Assembly: GCF_022201045.2 (NCBI RefSeq)
Contig: NC_068557.1
Coordinates: forward strand, 620,001-684,000
Length of the DNA: 64,000 nt
Direction of reading: 5' to 3'
Source of the DNA: Citrus sinensis
Taxonomy: Eukaryota; Streptophyta; Magnoliopsida; Sapindales; Rutaceae
The notes beneath the pieces were generated by a model. The model was not told the origin of the DNA. It searched no databases and was given only the letters and a program-made list of their open reading frames with translations. Both the position numbers and the translations under genes were made by a program. Shown one piece after another: positions 36,610 to 47,486 of this stretch (positions are counted from its first letter, which is position 1; each line of letters opens with the position of its first letter).

Positions 36610-36822
36610 TCAAACACCACGAGCAACCGTCTCCTGATAGTGTTTGAAGGATTCATCCCGTTGAATCTTCAGCTGGTTCCGCGTGTTCTTAACGAAAGCA
36701 TCAGCTAATTCATTGATATCTCCTCTTTCTTCTTCCACAATCAACTGCCTTGTTGTTTTAGTCGTCCTCTTATCCTTTGTCTCATGTCTTTCGCGAGTGA
36801 GAAACTCTCTGTTGTGCTCCAT
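36610..36822 (-). CDS. DUF761-domain mini-protein 1
   Basis: An intronless frame of 70 residues. The N-terminus is charged (MEHNREFLTR, KDKRTTKTTRQ). The C-terminal 37 residues are the DUF761 signature: INELADAFVKNTRNQLKIQR then YQETVARGV. DUF761 proteins are plant-specific, often short, and of unknown biochemical role (sometimes called cotton fibre proteins). No signal peptide or membrane segment is seen. It is one of three tandem paralogues on the same strand (also at 39898 and 42320). Compared with the other two it has NTRNQL instead of NFRN and HYQETV instead of RYQEM, the most diverged core. A TATA box lies about 130 bp upstream. Confidence 0.85.
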   Translation of the reverse strand: MEHNREFLTRERHETKDKRTTKTTRQLIVEEERGDINELADAFVKNTRNQLKIQRDESFKHYQETVARGV

Positions 36823-36948
36823 TTAAGCAGCTCAAACAGTCAAGTTTCCCGCTATGATGATGGACTCTCGATGTTAAGTTTCCAGCTCTCTTGAGAAAGA
36901 GATAAAAAGAGAACTGTCTCTGTGACGATCACATAACATTATAGTCCT

Positions 36949-36958
36949 GTATTTATAG
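36949..36958 (-). promoter_or_regulatory. TATA box of DUF761 gene 1
   Basis: CTATAAATAC on the minus strand, about 130 bp before the ATG at 36822. The same string stands at the same place in DUF761 gene 3. Confidence 0.6.
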
Positions 36959-36999
36959 GTGCTTCAAGATTCAAGTTTCCAAGTTTCTGCTCAGAAGCA

Positions 37000-37880
37000 G
37001 GTGTTTGGCATGGTTAAAAGCAAAGGAAGCAGCAAAGAAGTTAAAAAAACACTTGTTAATCCTCGGTGAGAGACAACTTTTCGATGGTGAAACATTAAAG
37101 AAATCATTAGTGAATGCTTTTATTTATCAATAACTTGTTGATTGGGATCATTTTCTTTCTTAAACAAAGGCCTTTTCTATCATTTTCACGGAAATTTTGT
37201 ACATTTTCGAGTAAAATATTTTGATTCCGACCGTTATGATGACGATGTTTTATAATAATAATCATATCACTAATTATGCTCGTGATTGGATGATTTGGGC
37301 AAATAAAGAGATTGTAATCCAGGAAATTTGCATTAATAAAAACGAGAAAAAAATAACTTTGCATTTGGTCACTAACTGGGTTGCAACTGCAGCCAGCGTT
37401 GCTAGAACATTCCAAAAACAACTTTACACACAAACACTTTTTGTTCATAAATACAATAAATGAATAATTGAATCTCTAAATAGGTGCCACTCGGCCTTTG
37501 GCATTTAACGAATATGAATTTTTCCAACATCGAGTTAGTAACATTTAACGAATATGAATGTTGTGATTTGTACCTACACATAAATATATAGGTCAATTGA
37601 AAAATATTATGACTAATTATAGCAGGTGTGAGTAGGTTAGTTTGACAACATTTTTTAATCTAAATGAGCTTCTCTTGAATAGGTTGTAGCTATAGAGAGA
37701 TACGCATCTAAGTTATTTTTTCAATCAATTAATCCTAAGTTGGAAGTGTTCCCAATTCATAGTTATCTATGGTTATTCTTTTCTCAATCACCATCATTAT
37801 TCTCAATCTTAAACTAAAATTTACAATTATTATATTAAAAAAGAAAAGAATTATTTTAAACATCTAAATCTATCTGAAAT
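37000..37880. other. Upstream part of DUF761 repeat unit 1
   Basis: About 37000-37470 matches 40290-40800 (shared blocks GGCATGGTTAAAAGCAAAGG, TTAAACAAAGGCCTTTT and AACACTTTTTGTTCAT/AACACTTATCCGTTCAT). No gene other than overlapping unconvincing frames. Confidence 0.55.
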
Positions 37881-38400
37881 CTGAAAAAGATTCTGCGATT
37901 ATCATTGAGCTTGTCATTGTATATTAAATCTCTCCTGTGCTTAAAACTTTTTATTCTTTCATTAAATCACACTTTGAGCTTTCATTCGTAAAACATATAC
38001 ATTGTCCGAGGAAAACTCTTTGTAATCTTCATTTTTTAGTGATTGTAAGTGTGAGAAACACTTAAATTAAGAGGTTTGAGATAACCTTATATTGTAAAGG
38101 TTGATTGAAACCTTAAAAGTCAATTGTAAAGATTTTAAAGCCTTAAGGTGTAAGGTTTAAATAGTAAAATCTTCAAACTCAGTGAATTTGGAGGCGTGAA
38201 TATAGATGGAGTTTGTGGAATCATATAAAATTCCCATGTTTGATTCTCTTTCCCTTCTCTCTTTATATTTTGATTGTTGATATTAATTTGATTATCATTT
38301 ATTTGAGTTTATTGGATATTTACATTGATTTTGTTTTACTTATTTCATAAGTTTTAGAAACTTAATTCACCATCTCTTGGGTTGCATAACTAATATTTCA
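37880..38400 (+). mobile_element. Fossil LTR-like fragment, probably Ty1-copia
   Basis: The sequence has the composition and word order of a plant Ty1-copia long terminal repeat: a GAGATAACC-TTGTAAAGGTTGATTG block, a GTAAAATCTTCAAACTC block, a GTGGAATC block and a pyrimidine-rich end (TTCTCTTTCCCTTCTCTCTTT). No internal domain, partner LTR or target-site duplication was found nearby, so it is an old solo or partial LTR. Borders are approximate. The identification rests on resemblance and is moderate. Confidence 0.45.
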
Positions 38401-39897
38401 AAAAATTATTGAAGTGCTAAGATTTACTTATTTGTGGCTAAAAGGAAACCTTTTTTTTTTTATTGAAGCTTAAAAGAAATTTAACAAAATAACTCTTTTT
38501 TTTTTTTAATTATGAAGTGCTGGTTATGATATTTTAATGAGGTTTAGCCAACTCATTACTCGAGATTCAAATTAAGAGCTCTTACAACAAGATGGACTGA
38601 TGGTATAAATATTTATCAAACAGAGTTTTGTTCCTTTTATTGTCAAAGAACCCATATAAGCAACTGCAAGTCAAGTAAAAACTATCTTTTTCTCTTTTTG
38701 TGTAATTAAAACAAGATGCATATCACAAATAAATAAATAAGTAGAAATTCAATTAATACAATTCAAGATAATAAACCAACCTCAGGAGATAAAAACTACA
38801 TGACTGTAGTCTGATATAACCTTTCATTATATAATTAATGAGATTGAGCACAACACTTCTCTAGATAATGCTAGTCTCATTACATCAAGAACCACATCAT
38901 TCTAGGCTCAATACAACGACATATAACCAAATCATTTTGCAAATGGGTATCACAAGTATCTACTAAAGATAGACTATTTCGTAAATTGACACTATTGAGA
39001 CTGTAGATTAGTATCTTGGGAACTTGCCCTCCAAATATGATAAAGAGCGGAGTTAAAATCACTTCCGATCATTCATTTAAAGATTAAAACCCTAGCACCC
39101 AAAGCAAGGTCACGGCAGTATCTTCTTCTTCTCTCTCGTTTTCGCACGCTGAATTGCTTGCCAAATTAGCTGCTACCTCATGCTTTTATATCCACCTGAT
39201 TATTGACTTATGTCATATTGCAATTTTGTTTTAGCCCCAACTTGTTTCCTTTAATTATTTAAACATCCAAACTAATGGAAGCTTTGGATTTTGGCCATCC
39301 AAGTGAGATGGACCCAACATCTTCTTGTTGTCGCTTTAGCCATGCATGTATCTACAATTCTCCCTTGAGGCAATTAAATTTAAAATAAGATGGATAGGTT
39401 TCAATTGAGATATCTGTTACGTTGAAATATTTGGAAAAGGTCATTGAACTTTATCTGAAAAATCTACAACTTAGATGATAGATTATTTCATAATTTTGGC
39501 AAAAAATATCATGTAATCTAAAAGCGCATGGCCTGTTTGAGAAACAAACGATTCCTCTGCTTTTTGCCACATTTACTAACCGCTAGCCTTCAAATGGTAT
39601 GCGATTATAGTATACAAAGTCTTTGATCCTTCAATAATTTGATGATCTGAAACTGGTCGATAGAACCGATAGAGCGAACCATTTTTGTTTCGATGAAACT
39701 TTGCCAGAAGTTAGCATTCAATACCCAGAAAGGCAGAGAGCAGTTGATGAACCGAAAATTCAGGCTTTTGGTTTTATTACTGTCCAAAAGATGAGCAACA
39801 GAGAACAATAAGTATAAATGGATGGATATTTGTATTCAAGAATCATTTATTATGAAAACACTGCGATTTTTCACTCTACGTATACACGGTTCAAAGC
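38401..39897. other. Intergenic; left end of DUF761 unit 2 from ~39530
   Basis: AT-rich, with no gene recognised up to about 39530. After that the sequence is the duplicate of 36300-36609. Confidence 0.5.
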
Positions 39898-40110
39898 TCA
39901 AACACCGCGAGCAAGCATCTCCTGATATCGTTTGAAGGACTCATCCCGTTGAATCTTCAGCTGATTACGGAAGTTCATTATGAAAGCATCAGCTAGTTCA
40001 TTGATATCTCTTCTTTCTTCTCCCACAATCAACCGCCTTGTTGTTTTAGTCGTCCTCTTATCCTTCGTCTCATGGCTTCCGCGAGTGAGAACCTCTCTGT
40101 TATGCTCCAT
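39898..40110 (-). CDS. DUF761-domain mini-protein 2
   Basis: An intronless 70-residue frame, closely similar to gene 1 (MEHNREVLTRGSHETKDKR start). It has the most canonical DUF761 tail of the three: INELADAFIMNFRNQL, KIQRDESFKRYQEMLARGV. The role is unknown. The TATA box that serves its paralogues is altered here (see 40232-40242), so its expression may be reduced or changed, although the coding frame itself is intact. Confidence 0.87.
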   Translation of the reverse strand: MEHNREVLTRGSHETKDKRTTKTTRRLIVGEERRDINELADAFIMNFRNQLKIQRDESFKRYQEMLARGV

Positions 40111-40231
40111 CTAAGCAGCTCAAACAGTCAATTTCCCCGCTATGATGATGGACGCTTGATGTTCAGTTTCCAGCACTCTTGGGAAAGAGAGAAGAACTGC
40201 CTTTGTGATGATCACAAAACATCATAATCCT

Positions 40232-40242
40232 GTATTCATAAG
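40232..40242 (-). promoter_or_regulatory. Altered TATA box of DUF761 gene 2
   Basis: At the aligned position the minus strand reads CTTATGAATAC where genes 1 and 3 read CTATAAATAC: one base inserted and one A-to-G type change. The flanking promoter is otherwise well conserved. Confidence 0.55.
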
Positions 40243-40530
40243 GTACTTCCAAGATTCCGGTTTCGAAGTTTCTGCTTAGAAGCATGTGTTTGGCATGGTT
40301 AAAAGCAAAGGAAACAGCAAAGAAGTTAAAAAAGCACTTGTATATCATTGGTGGCAGACAACTTTTTGATATGAAACATTAAAGAAATCGTTATTGAATG
40401 GTTTAATTTGTCAATAACTTGATAGGGACCATTTTCTTTCTTAAACAAAGGCCTTTTTTGGCACGTTTCATGGACATTTTGTCACTTTTTCAAGTAAAAT
40501 ATTTTTATTCCGACGTAATGATAAGGATGT

Positions 40531-40627
40531 TAATAATAATCTGATCACTAACCATACTTGTGATTGGATGATTTAGGCAATAATAATCTGATCACTAACA
40601 ATGCTTATGATTGGATGATTTAGGCAA
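40531..40627. repeat. Tandem duplication, 49-bp unit
   Basis: The block TAATAATCTGATCACTAAC...GATTGGATGATTTAGGCAA occurs twice in direct succession with a few differences. The flanking DUF761 units have one copy only, so this is specific to unit 2. Confidence 0.85.
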
Positions 40628-42319
40628 TAAAGAATTTGCAAACCAGGGAGATTTCTGATTTGCATTAAAGAATGTGAAAATACAGCTTGCATTTGGTCAT
40701 TAACTAGGTTTGCAGCTGCAGCCATTGTTGACAAAAGCTAGAACATTCCGAACATGTACACACAAACACTTATCCGTTCATAAACACAATAATGAATTGT
40801 TTTTCTGTTAATTAACCTTAGATGGTGATGAATGAATTTCTAAATAGGTGTTTCCTAATCCCATTTTTACATTGGACAACATGCTTTGAGTCAAACTGTG
40901 AAGTCCATGTTGACATGATTTTCTTCAAAATGGTGATCATAAGAGCACAAGATTGCTTTGCTCTTTTAAATTTTCTCCATAATGCGCAAGGGTAAATGAA
41001 TTAACAGTGTAATGTAAAAGAAATGGCAATTTTTTTCTGTATTTGGTTTCTGTGTTCAACATTCCTTTCACAGCAAGCATATGCTTTATTACAAAATATA
41101 AGACACACGAGATATGGCGAACATACATGATCAAATCTCTGATGTTATATTTAATTTAAGCTCAATGTTTGTAGTCACAGAAACTATTACAACATTTGAC
41201 GAAATAACCATTAAGAGATCCCTGTATGTTTATGTGCTTCAACGGTGCAATTATACAGATGAACACGGAAAGCTCTATAACTATAAGAAACAGGTTTGCT
41301 TCCACCTGCAAAGAATCAAGGCATCTTCATGAGTTCAAAAGAAAATCTTAGATTATACTTCAGCAATTAGAATCTGTCCAGCAGGAAGACAAAGCTTTTA
41401 TCTATACTAGTTTAAGTATCCAACCGGTTTAATGTGGTAGCAGGGATCTAAGCGTCACCAGTTCCACAACTTAGGAATTGATTAAATATTTCTAACTGCC
41501 TAAAATGTGAGTCCTTTTTTTCTACTTCCCACTTTTGTCAGGATTCCTTGTAGCAGCCTCAGTCTGCAAAAAGATCCCTATTGAACTCATCCAAGTTGAA
41601 AGTCTGCACATGCTTCTTGTGAAATATGGGTCCCTATTCAATAACCCTCTAGCTATCTGTCATTTCTATACAAGTGTAATGCAAAAAGCGAAAACTAAAA
41701 ATGCTCTGTACAGTTATTTCTTTGTTGCTATGAACAATTTCTACAGAGAACGCGAACATCTTTGCTATAATCATCTATTAACAGGAAGAATGAAGTCATT
41801 TTTCATATCTGCGACCAACCAGAAATAACATTACTCCAGATAATGATATTGGTTCGGATAATTATTCAAATTCAAACTTCAAAAACAGATAACAATTTTC
41901 CCATTTCTGAGACCAACTAGCAGTAACCTAGGTTCAGTAGAGCCTATCAAGCAAGTGCAAATAATTTGGAGTGTACTAAAATCTTGAGGGAAGTGTGTTT
42001 GCGCAGGAGGGCTCATTATTGAAAAGCTTTTAAAATCATGCTTTGTAAGGCATATGATGCATGTCGGCTAATGAGATGATAGTTCAGGTATCTTGACAAT
42101 ATTAGTTTTGGTTTTTGTAATGCCTAAACAAAGAGAGTCAATATACAGAAGCCGGTTGATGAACTAAAATTTCAGGCTTTTGATTTCAGTATTGCCTCAA
42201 AAGACGCAAAACAAAGAAATCAAATACATATGGCTGGCTATCTGTATTCAATACTCATTTATTATAAAACACTGAGAATTCACTGCAACTTTTCACTCCA
42301 GACATACATGGTTCAGAAT
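40628..42319. other. Duplicated spacer between DUF761 genes 2 and 3
   Basis: The region 41100-41830 is paralogous to 43600-44250. It contains the conserved short frame listed at 41559-41615. Otherwise only unconvincing frames are seen. Confidence 0.5.
41559..41615 (-). CDS. Possible terminal exon, copy A (19 codons)
   Basis: Preceded by an acceptor-like CACAAG, the minus strand reads KHVQTFNLDEFNRDLFAD followed by TGA. The duplicated segment at 44058-44114 keeps the same length, frame and stop, and about half of the codon differences are silent. This hints at a last coding exon of an unrecognised gene. No upstream exon was found, so it may be a stranded relic. Confidence 0.35.
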   Translation of the reverse strand, partial: KHVQTFNLDEFNRDLFAD

Positions 42320-42550
42320 TCAAATTCCTCGGGAAATCATCTCCTGATATCGTTTGAAGGACTCATCCCGTTGAATCTTCAGATGATTGCGGAAGTTTTT
42401 AATGAAAGCATCAGCTAGTTCATTGATGTCACCCCTCTCATCCTCCACAATCAGCTGCCTTGTCATCCTTGCTTTTCCACTCGTATTAGTCTTCTTCTTG
42501 TCATTCATGCCATGGCCTCCATGAATATAAACCTCTCTGTGGTTCTCCAT
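42320..42550 (-). CDS. DUF761-domain mini-protein 3
   Basis: An intronless 76-residue frame, six residues longer than its paralogues because of an insertion in the linker (MNDKKKTNTSGKARMTRQL). The DUF761 tail is intact: INELADAFIKNFRNHL, KIQRDESFKRYQEMISRGI. It ends in ISRGI rather than the usual ARGV. A TATA box lies at 42689-42698. The role is unknown. It completes a same-strand array of three genes spaced 3.3 and 2.4 kb apart. Confidence 0.86.
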   Translation of the reverse strand: MENHREVYIHGGHGMNDKKKTNTSGKARMTRQLIVEDERGDINELADAFIKNFRNHLKIQRDESFKRYQEMISRGI

Positions 42551-42688
42551 ATCAGCTGCTTAGATGGACAAGTCGTCGAGTCTTTGAAGGGTTGTGTAAT
42601 AGGTTATTCTTTACTTTTGGACCAGAGTTCCTAGCTCTGTATAGAGAGAATTGCTTCAGTGATGCTAACTCAAAACATCACTATCCTG

Positions 42689-42698
42689 TATTTATAGG
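42689..42698 (-). promoter_or_regulatory. TATA box of DUF761 gene 3
   Basis: CTATAAATAC on the minus strand, about 140 bp before the ATG at 42550, aligned with that of gene 1. Confidence 0.6.
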
Positions 42699-42699
42699 T

Positions 42700-44057
42700 C
42701 TATTCATCATGCTTCCAGCTCCCAAGTTCAAGATTAGAAGCATGATTTTGGCATGTGTAGAGGCTTAGGAAACAGCAAAGAAGTTTTAATACTTGTTTAT
42801 TATAAGTAACAAACAACTTTTTGATAATGGAAATTAAAGAAATCATCTGAGAATGCTTTAATTTGTTAGCGATTAATTATTAGAGGCTCCCCCCCACCTT
42901 AAGGCATTTTCTGTCGCGATTCATGGAAATCTAATCAAATTTTCGAGTAAAATATTATGATTCCGATGTAATGAATGGTAATATGATCACTAATTATGCT
43001 TGAGATAGGATGGATTAGGCCATAAACTGTTTGTAAACCGGGAAAACTACATTAAAAAATGGAAAAATACAGCTGGCATATGGTCACTAACTGGGTTTCA
43101 ACAGCTGCCATAGTTGACAGAAGCTAAACATCCAAACATATACAAACAGACATTTGTTTTTATGCACAATAATGAACATGTTTTATTTAATTAATCTTAG
43201 ATGGTAATGCATGACCTTCCAGAAAAGTTCTGCTTAATCTTGAATTGAAAAGGTTAAAAAAATTTAGATGAGCGAAACTGGGAAGCACAAGTAGACATAA
43301 TATTATTCAAAATGGTTATCATAAGAATGTAAAGATTGCTTTGCTTTCATAGTTACTAATCAAAACAGGATACTTGAATTAATGTGCACAGCCTTTATTA
43401 AGATATGTTCTATTACCAGGACGGTAATGGCAATTTCTGCTGTATCTTAGTTCACACATAAAGTTACAGACATGAAGAAATAATGAAAAATGAGAAAATG
43501 TGTGGCTGAAAAAGGCAAGAAAAAATTGAAAGACACCAAACATTGAATCTGTTGCTATAACCACACTGCTTTATTACTGAAAAAACACACAGGAAGTGAT
43601 TACACATACAAGATAAATCCAGCATGTTATTTTTATTAAATGATCAATGCTTATAATCAAAGAAACTATTAGTATTACAACATTTTACAGTACATGCACT
43701 CAACTCGTATTAAGAGATCCCTATATGTTCATGGGCTTCAACTGTGCAGATGTAAAGATGAATAGGGAAACCTCTGGAATTACAAGAAACTGGTCTACTT
43801 CCAAGTTCCACCTGCAAAGAATCAAATTCAAGGCATCTTCTTGAGAACAAAAGAATACCATATATTATACTTTAGCAATTCTAGTTTGTCCAGCAGACAC
43901 AAAAAGCTTTCATTTATACTTAATTTAATTGTCCAACTGGTTTCAAGTGATGGCAGGAATCTAAACATCACCAGTTCCACTACTTTGTCATGACTCATAA
44001 ATTTTGTTAAGGAAATTCAGAAATATTGCTCAGCCATATGAAAGCATCCTTCATTTC
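42700..44057. other. Upstream duplicated spacer of DUF761 gene 3
   Basis: Up to about 43300 it aligns with the upstream regions of genes 1 and 2; 43600-44057 aligns with 41150-41560. No independent gene is supported. Confidence 0.5.
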
Positions 44058-44114
44058 TCAATCAGCAAAAGGATTCCTATTGAACTTGTCCAAATTCAAG
44101 GTCCGCACATGCTT
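44058..44114 (-). CDS. Possible terminal exon, copy B (19 codons)
   Basis: The minus strand reads KHVRTLNLDKFNRNPFAD and a TGA, after an acceptor-like CTTAAG. It is the partner of 41559-41615, with the same length and stop. The family is unknown. Confidence 0.35.
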   Translation of the reverse strand, partial: KHVRTLNLDKFNRNPFAD

Positions 44115-44392
44115 CTTAAGAAATTAAGATGGTGTTAATTCTAGAATAAGGGTCCATATTGTCCTTCTGCTATTGCTTAAAAATCTTATTCTAGAATCCT
44201 CTGGCTATCAGTCAATTCATTACAAAATTAAAGCAAAACATAATTGCTATATTTCAGCTCCGCTGCTCATCCGCAGAGAGCAATTAACAGGAATTAATAA
44301 TACCATCATAGGTTGGCATCATTTTGGAGTTGAATGCTAAAGCCAGCAGTAGGCAACAATTTAGACAAATTGTAGTACTAGGCTAAGAAACA

Positions 44393-44452
44393 ACATTAAG
44401 TAGAAAAGAGTACTTCATTATTATTAAGTAGAAAAGAGTACTTCATTATTCA
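44393..44452. repeat. Tandem duplication, ~30-bp unit
   Basis: ATTAAGTAGAAAAGAGTACTTCATT occurs twice in direct succession. Confidence 0.85.
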
Positions 44453-45158
44453 AGTTAAAAATCATAAACTGAAAACATTTTTCAAGTACGAATAAAATTA
44501 ATTATGTGTACACTAATTTCTCAATGGAAGCGTGTTCAAACAGGATGCTTCACCATTTGCTTAAAAAATATTGGGAATACTGTATCTATCAGGCATATGC
44601 TGCATGTCAGCTAATAAGATTTTAATTTGAGAGATCTTAACAACATTAGTTTTGAATTGTTGTTTGTAATCAACGAGTTGTTCATGGTTGGTCCAACTAA
44701 TCTGATGCATTATTGGTAGTTGAGGACGCTTGAAACAAATGAAAACAAACACAGCAGCACCCTTTCAAATATATTAAAAAAATTGCACTTGTCCTCAATA
44801 TTATCTCCCTTTTCCGACTCCCCAAAATGAACATTTGATTCTCAGTTGCAAGGATGATGACCTAAAAATTTTCATCAATTCCAAAATTATTGATCATCAT
44901 TTTACAAATTGACCACACAAGTTTTGGAGTCCTCATTTTGACATTTATGAAGCTGCCACATCAAATTCCCAGAAACCAAAATGATCCCATTCAACAAAAT
45001 CATCGTTTCATCCCCAAAATTGCAAAGCATCATTTCAATACAACTATTCAATTTAACTACAGAGAAACCAAAATTCCTCTCAATCAGAACTAACTGTAAC
45101 CCAAATTTCAGTCTAAAATAAAAATGATAATATATGAATAAAAAGAATAAAATTTACC
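44453..45158. other. Downstream region of DUF538 gene 1
   Basis: No gene recognised. The part adjoining 45159 is probably the 3' UTR of the minus-strand DUF538 gene. Confidence 0.5.
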
Positions 45159-45680
45159 TTAAATTGATGAAATGCTAGACCTTTGAGAAACTTTGCTCTT
45201 ACATTGTGGGATTTCTTGAAACTGCTCAGCAGGTAAATCCTCGGACAGAGCACCAACAAAGAACCTTAACACATCAGAATTTTTGACTGTCTCAATCCCA
45301 GTGACAGGCAACCAAAGGAACAATTTTTTAGCTTGAATGCCAGACACATCATGCACAGCACCATAACTAAGTTTCCCTTTTATATGCTTGTCATACCAAA
45401 CAAGCTGCTGAAAGTGAACATAGCAAGTTCTTGTCATCTCAATAGAGAATGAGCCAGTGGATTTATCAAGAGTGTAGGACTTGATGTCGCTTGGAATCAG
45501 GCCCTTTGGGAGGCCATAGAGAGGAAGAAGGTCGTGGACGTCTATGATTGACTGGAGAGGATGAGATGTACGGCTGTGATTAAAGGGTTTCTGGGTGATG
45601 GTGAGGGAGAATGTGAGGTCGGTTTGCGATAAGAGGGTGAGAAAGAGAAGGCACAGGGAGATTGAGTGAGGAGAAGCCAT
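45159..45680 (-). CDS. DUF538 secreted protein 1
   Basis: I start translation at the ATG at 45680 (MASPHSISLCLLFLTLLS) because it is followed at once by a signal peptide, whereas the upstream ATG at 45770 adds 30 residues before it. The mature protein of about 150 residues contains the DUF538 fold: LLPLYGLPKGLIPSDIKSY, FSIEMTRTCYVHF, VWYDKHIKGKLSYG, GIQAKKLFLWLPV and FFVGALSEDLPAEQF. DUF538 proteins are plant-specific, with weak structural likeness to bactericidal/permeability-increasing lipid-binding folds, and are tied to stress responses. The biochemical role is open. The C-terminus (QCKSKVSQRSSISSI) is short. A GT within CAATGTAAGAG could serve as a donor giving a different tail, so the last 13 residues are less certain. 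A second DUF538 gene lies 4 kb upstream on the same strand. Confidence 0.88.
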   Translation of the reverse strand: MASPHSISLCLLFLTLLSQTDLTFSLTITQKPFNHSRTSHPLQSIIDVHDLLPLYGLPKGLIPSDIKSYTLDKSTGSFSIEMTRTCYVHFQQLVWYDKHIKGKLSYGAVHDVSGIQAKKLFLWLPVTGIETVKNSDVLRFFVGALSEDLPAEQFQEIPQCKSKVSQRSSISSI

Positions 45681-46100
45681 TGTCGAGAGGTTGGCTGGAC
45701 TCTGGAGAAAGGAAGAAGAAAGGTCAGGTGGTAATAAAATGGGGAATGAAAGCGTAAAATTGGAAGACAAAATTTTGTTGAGTTGACTTTGAGTTGATTA
45801 TTTTAGAAATGTTGTTCGTAAGTCGTATCTTCTTGTTGTGTTGGGCCATTTTTTAAGGATTGGAGATGGTAATATGGGGGGATGATGGAGGGTAAAATTG
45901 GAACGAGAAATCAATGGTTGGTTGGAGTACTGGGGCTATAATTTTTTTTAAAAAATTATTTTTTTATCCAAATTGCAACCACACAACAATATTATGTTAA
46001 TTCTTAATCGGATCAAGCAGTGGGGGATATATAGATTCAGATTAGGGGACTTGGTTCAAGGGTTAGAATCTTTTAATTGTTCATTCGAAGACATTAGAAG

Positions 46101-46777
46101 TAGGGGCGGCAATACGGGTCATGATTCGTTTTTTTTATTCAATTCGATGCGAATTAAATGAGTTTATATTTGAAAAAATTGATTCGTTTAATAAATGACT
46201 GAATTCAATTCGATTTGATTCGTTAATTAAACAAATCGAATCGAATCCGGATTTGAAGATATTGATTTATTTATTCGTTTATGATTCATTTAATAAATAG
46301 GTCATAAACGAATCGAATAAATGTCGGTTCGTTTAAAATTCGTTTAATTAAATTATTTTTTTGTCCTTAAATTTATTTGAAATTTTTTTAAAATTTAAAG
46401 GTTAATATTATAATTTAGATGACTGTATATTTAATCCTAGAATATGGTATGGGTCATTTGTATTTTGTTGTAGGATGTTAAATTTGTGACTTTTTATATT
46501 TTATTTTACTTAATTTTATTTATTAATTATATTTTTTAAACAAATTCTAAACGAATCCTGATTCAATTTGATTCATTATAGATTCATAATATGATAAATG
46601 AATAATAAACAAATCCATATTCGATCCAATTTGTTTTTTAATTCTACTAAACAAATTAAACAAATCGAATCGAATATTCGTTTAATGAACAAATTGAATC
46701 TGAATCAGTAGAATTTTGACTCAATTCGTTTACGACTTGATTTGAATTTGATTCTTTTATTCGATTTGCCACCCCTA
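46101..46777. mobile_element. hAT-like MITE, 677 bp
   Basis: The element starts TAGGGGCGGCAAT and ends with ATTTGCCACCCCTA, an imperfect terminal inverted repeat of about 13 bp. The flanking octamers ATTAGAAG (46093-46100) and ATTTAAAG (46778-46785) match at six of eight places, as expected for an old hAT-type 8-bp target duplication. The interior is AT-rich, packed with ATTCG/CGAAT motifs that can fold back, and has no transposase frame. Non-autonomous and probably old. Confidence 0.7.
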
Positions 46778-47345
46778 ATTTAAAGTTTCAAAAACTAAAA
46801 TTTCACTCTTTTATTTCAAAATTTAAAAAATAATAAAATTTTACAACTATTTTGTTTGTTTAAATGCGGTAAACAATGGCCCAAAAGACTGAAAAAGACT
46901 TTTGGGCTCTGGTTGCATCTGCATGTTATTTTGTAAGAATGTAAATGTGCAAATTAGAATAATCTTCAAGAAAAGAAAGGAAAAAAAGAAAAGAAAAAGT
47001 GAGATAGAAAAATTTTAAAGGACTCTCATTTTATCAAATTTAATGGTATCATGCGAATAAACCTTTGCGTTGCTTCTAAGCAAATCTATGGATTTCGCTT
47101 CTAAGCAAATCTGTGGATTTTCTAAAATCATTTTTTTGTATTTTATTTAGAAATTTCCCAACAAATTCTCTTATCCAATATAAAAAAAAATGTCTTCCAT
47201 TTAAAGAAAAAAAAAAGATAAAAATATCCTCCTAATTAGTTGGGAAACTAATTGCAAATCCTATTTTCAAACAAATTTTAATTCTTTTCTAAGATCGCAT
47301 TTTATTTTTGGAATATTATCAAACCCTAGTTAATCTTAATTAAAA
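46778..47345. other. Intergenic; contains a 27-bp tandem duplication
   Basis: AT-rich. TTCTAAGCAAATCTATGGAT at 47078 recurs 26-27 bp later with one change. No gene. Confidence 0.6.
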
Positions 47346-47367
47346 TATATATATAAACTATATAAAC
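47346..47367 (+). promoter_or_regulatory. TATA-rich core promoter of the BRF1-like ORF
   Basis: TATATATATAAACTATATAAA lies about 120-140 bp before the ATG at 47487. It is a plausible TATA box and suggests the short ORF may be transcribed. Confidence 0.4.
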
Positions 47368-47486
47368 CCTAAGCATAAGGGAAACTAAAGCAAGTCGGTT
47401 GCTCTTATTTCATAAGGCGGCAGAGGCTTCTCCATATTAACGGCTTCTAAAACGCTTGCATGGTTCCGCGTTGCACGTAAAGCGTT

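Noticed and set aside
38880-39062. Minus-strand frame that might be a LINE RNase H tail
   Set aside because: No conserved catalytic pattern and no neighbouring reverse transcriptase.
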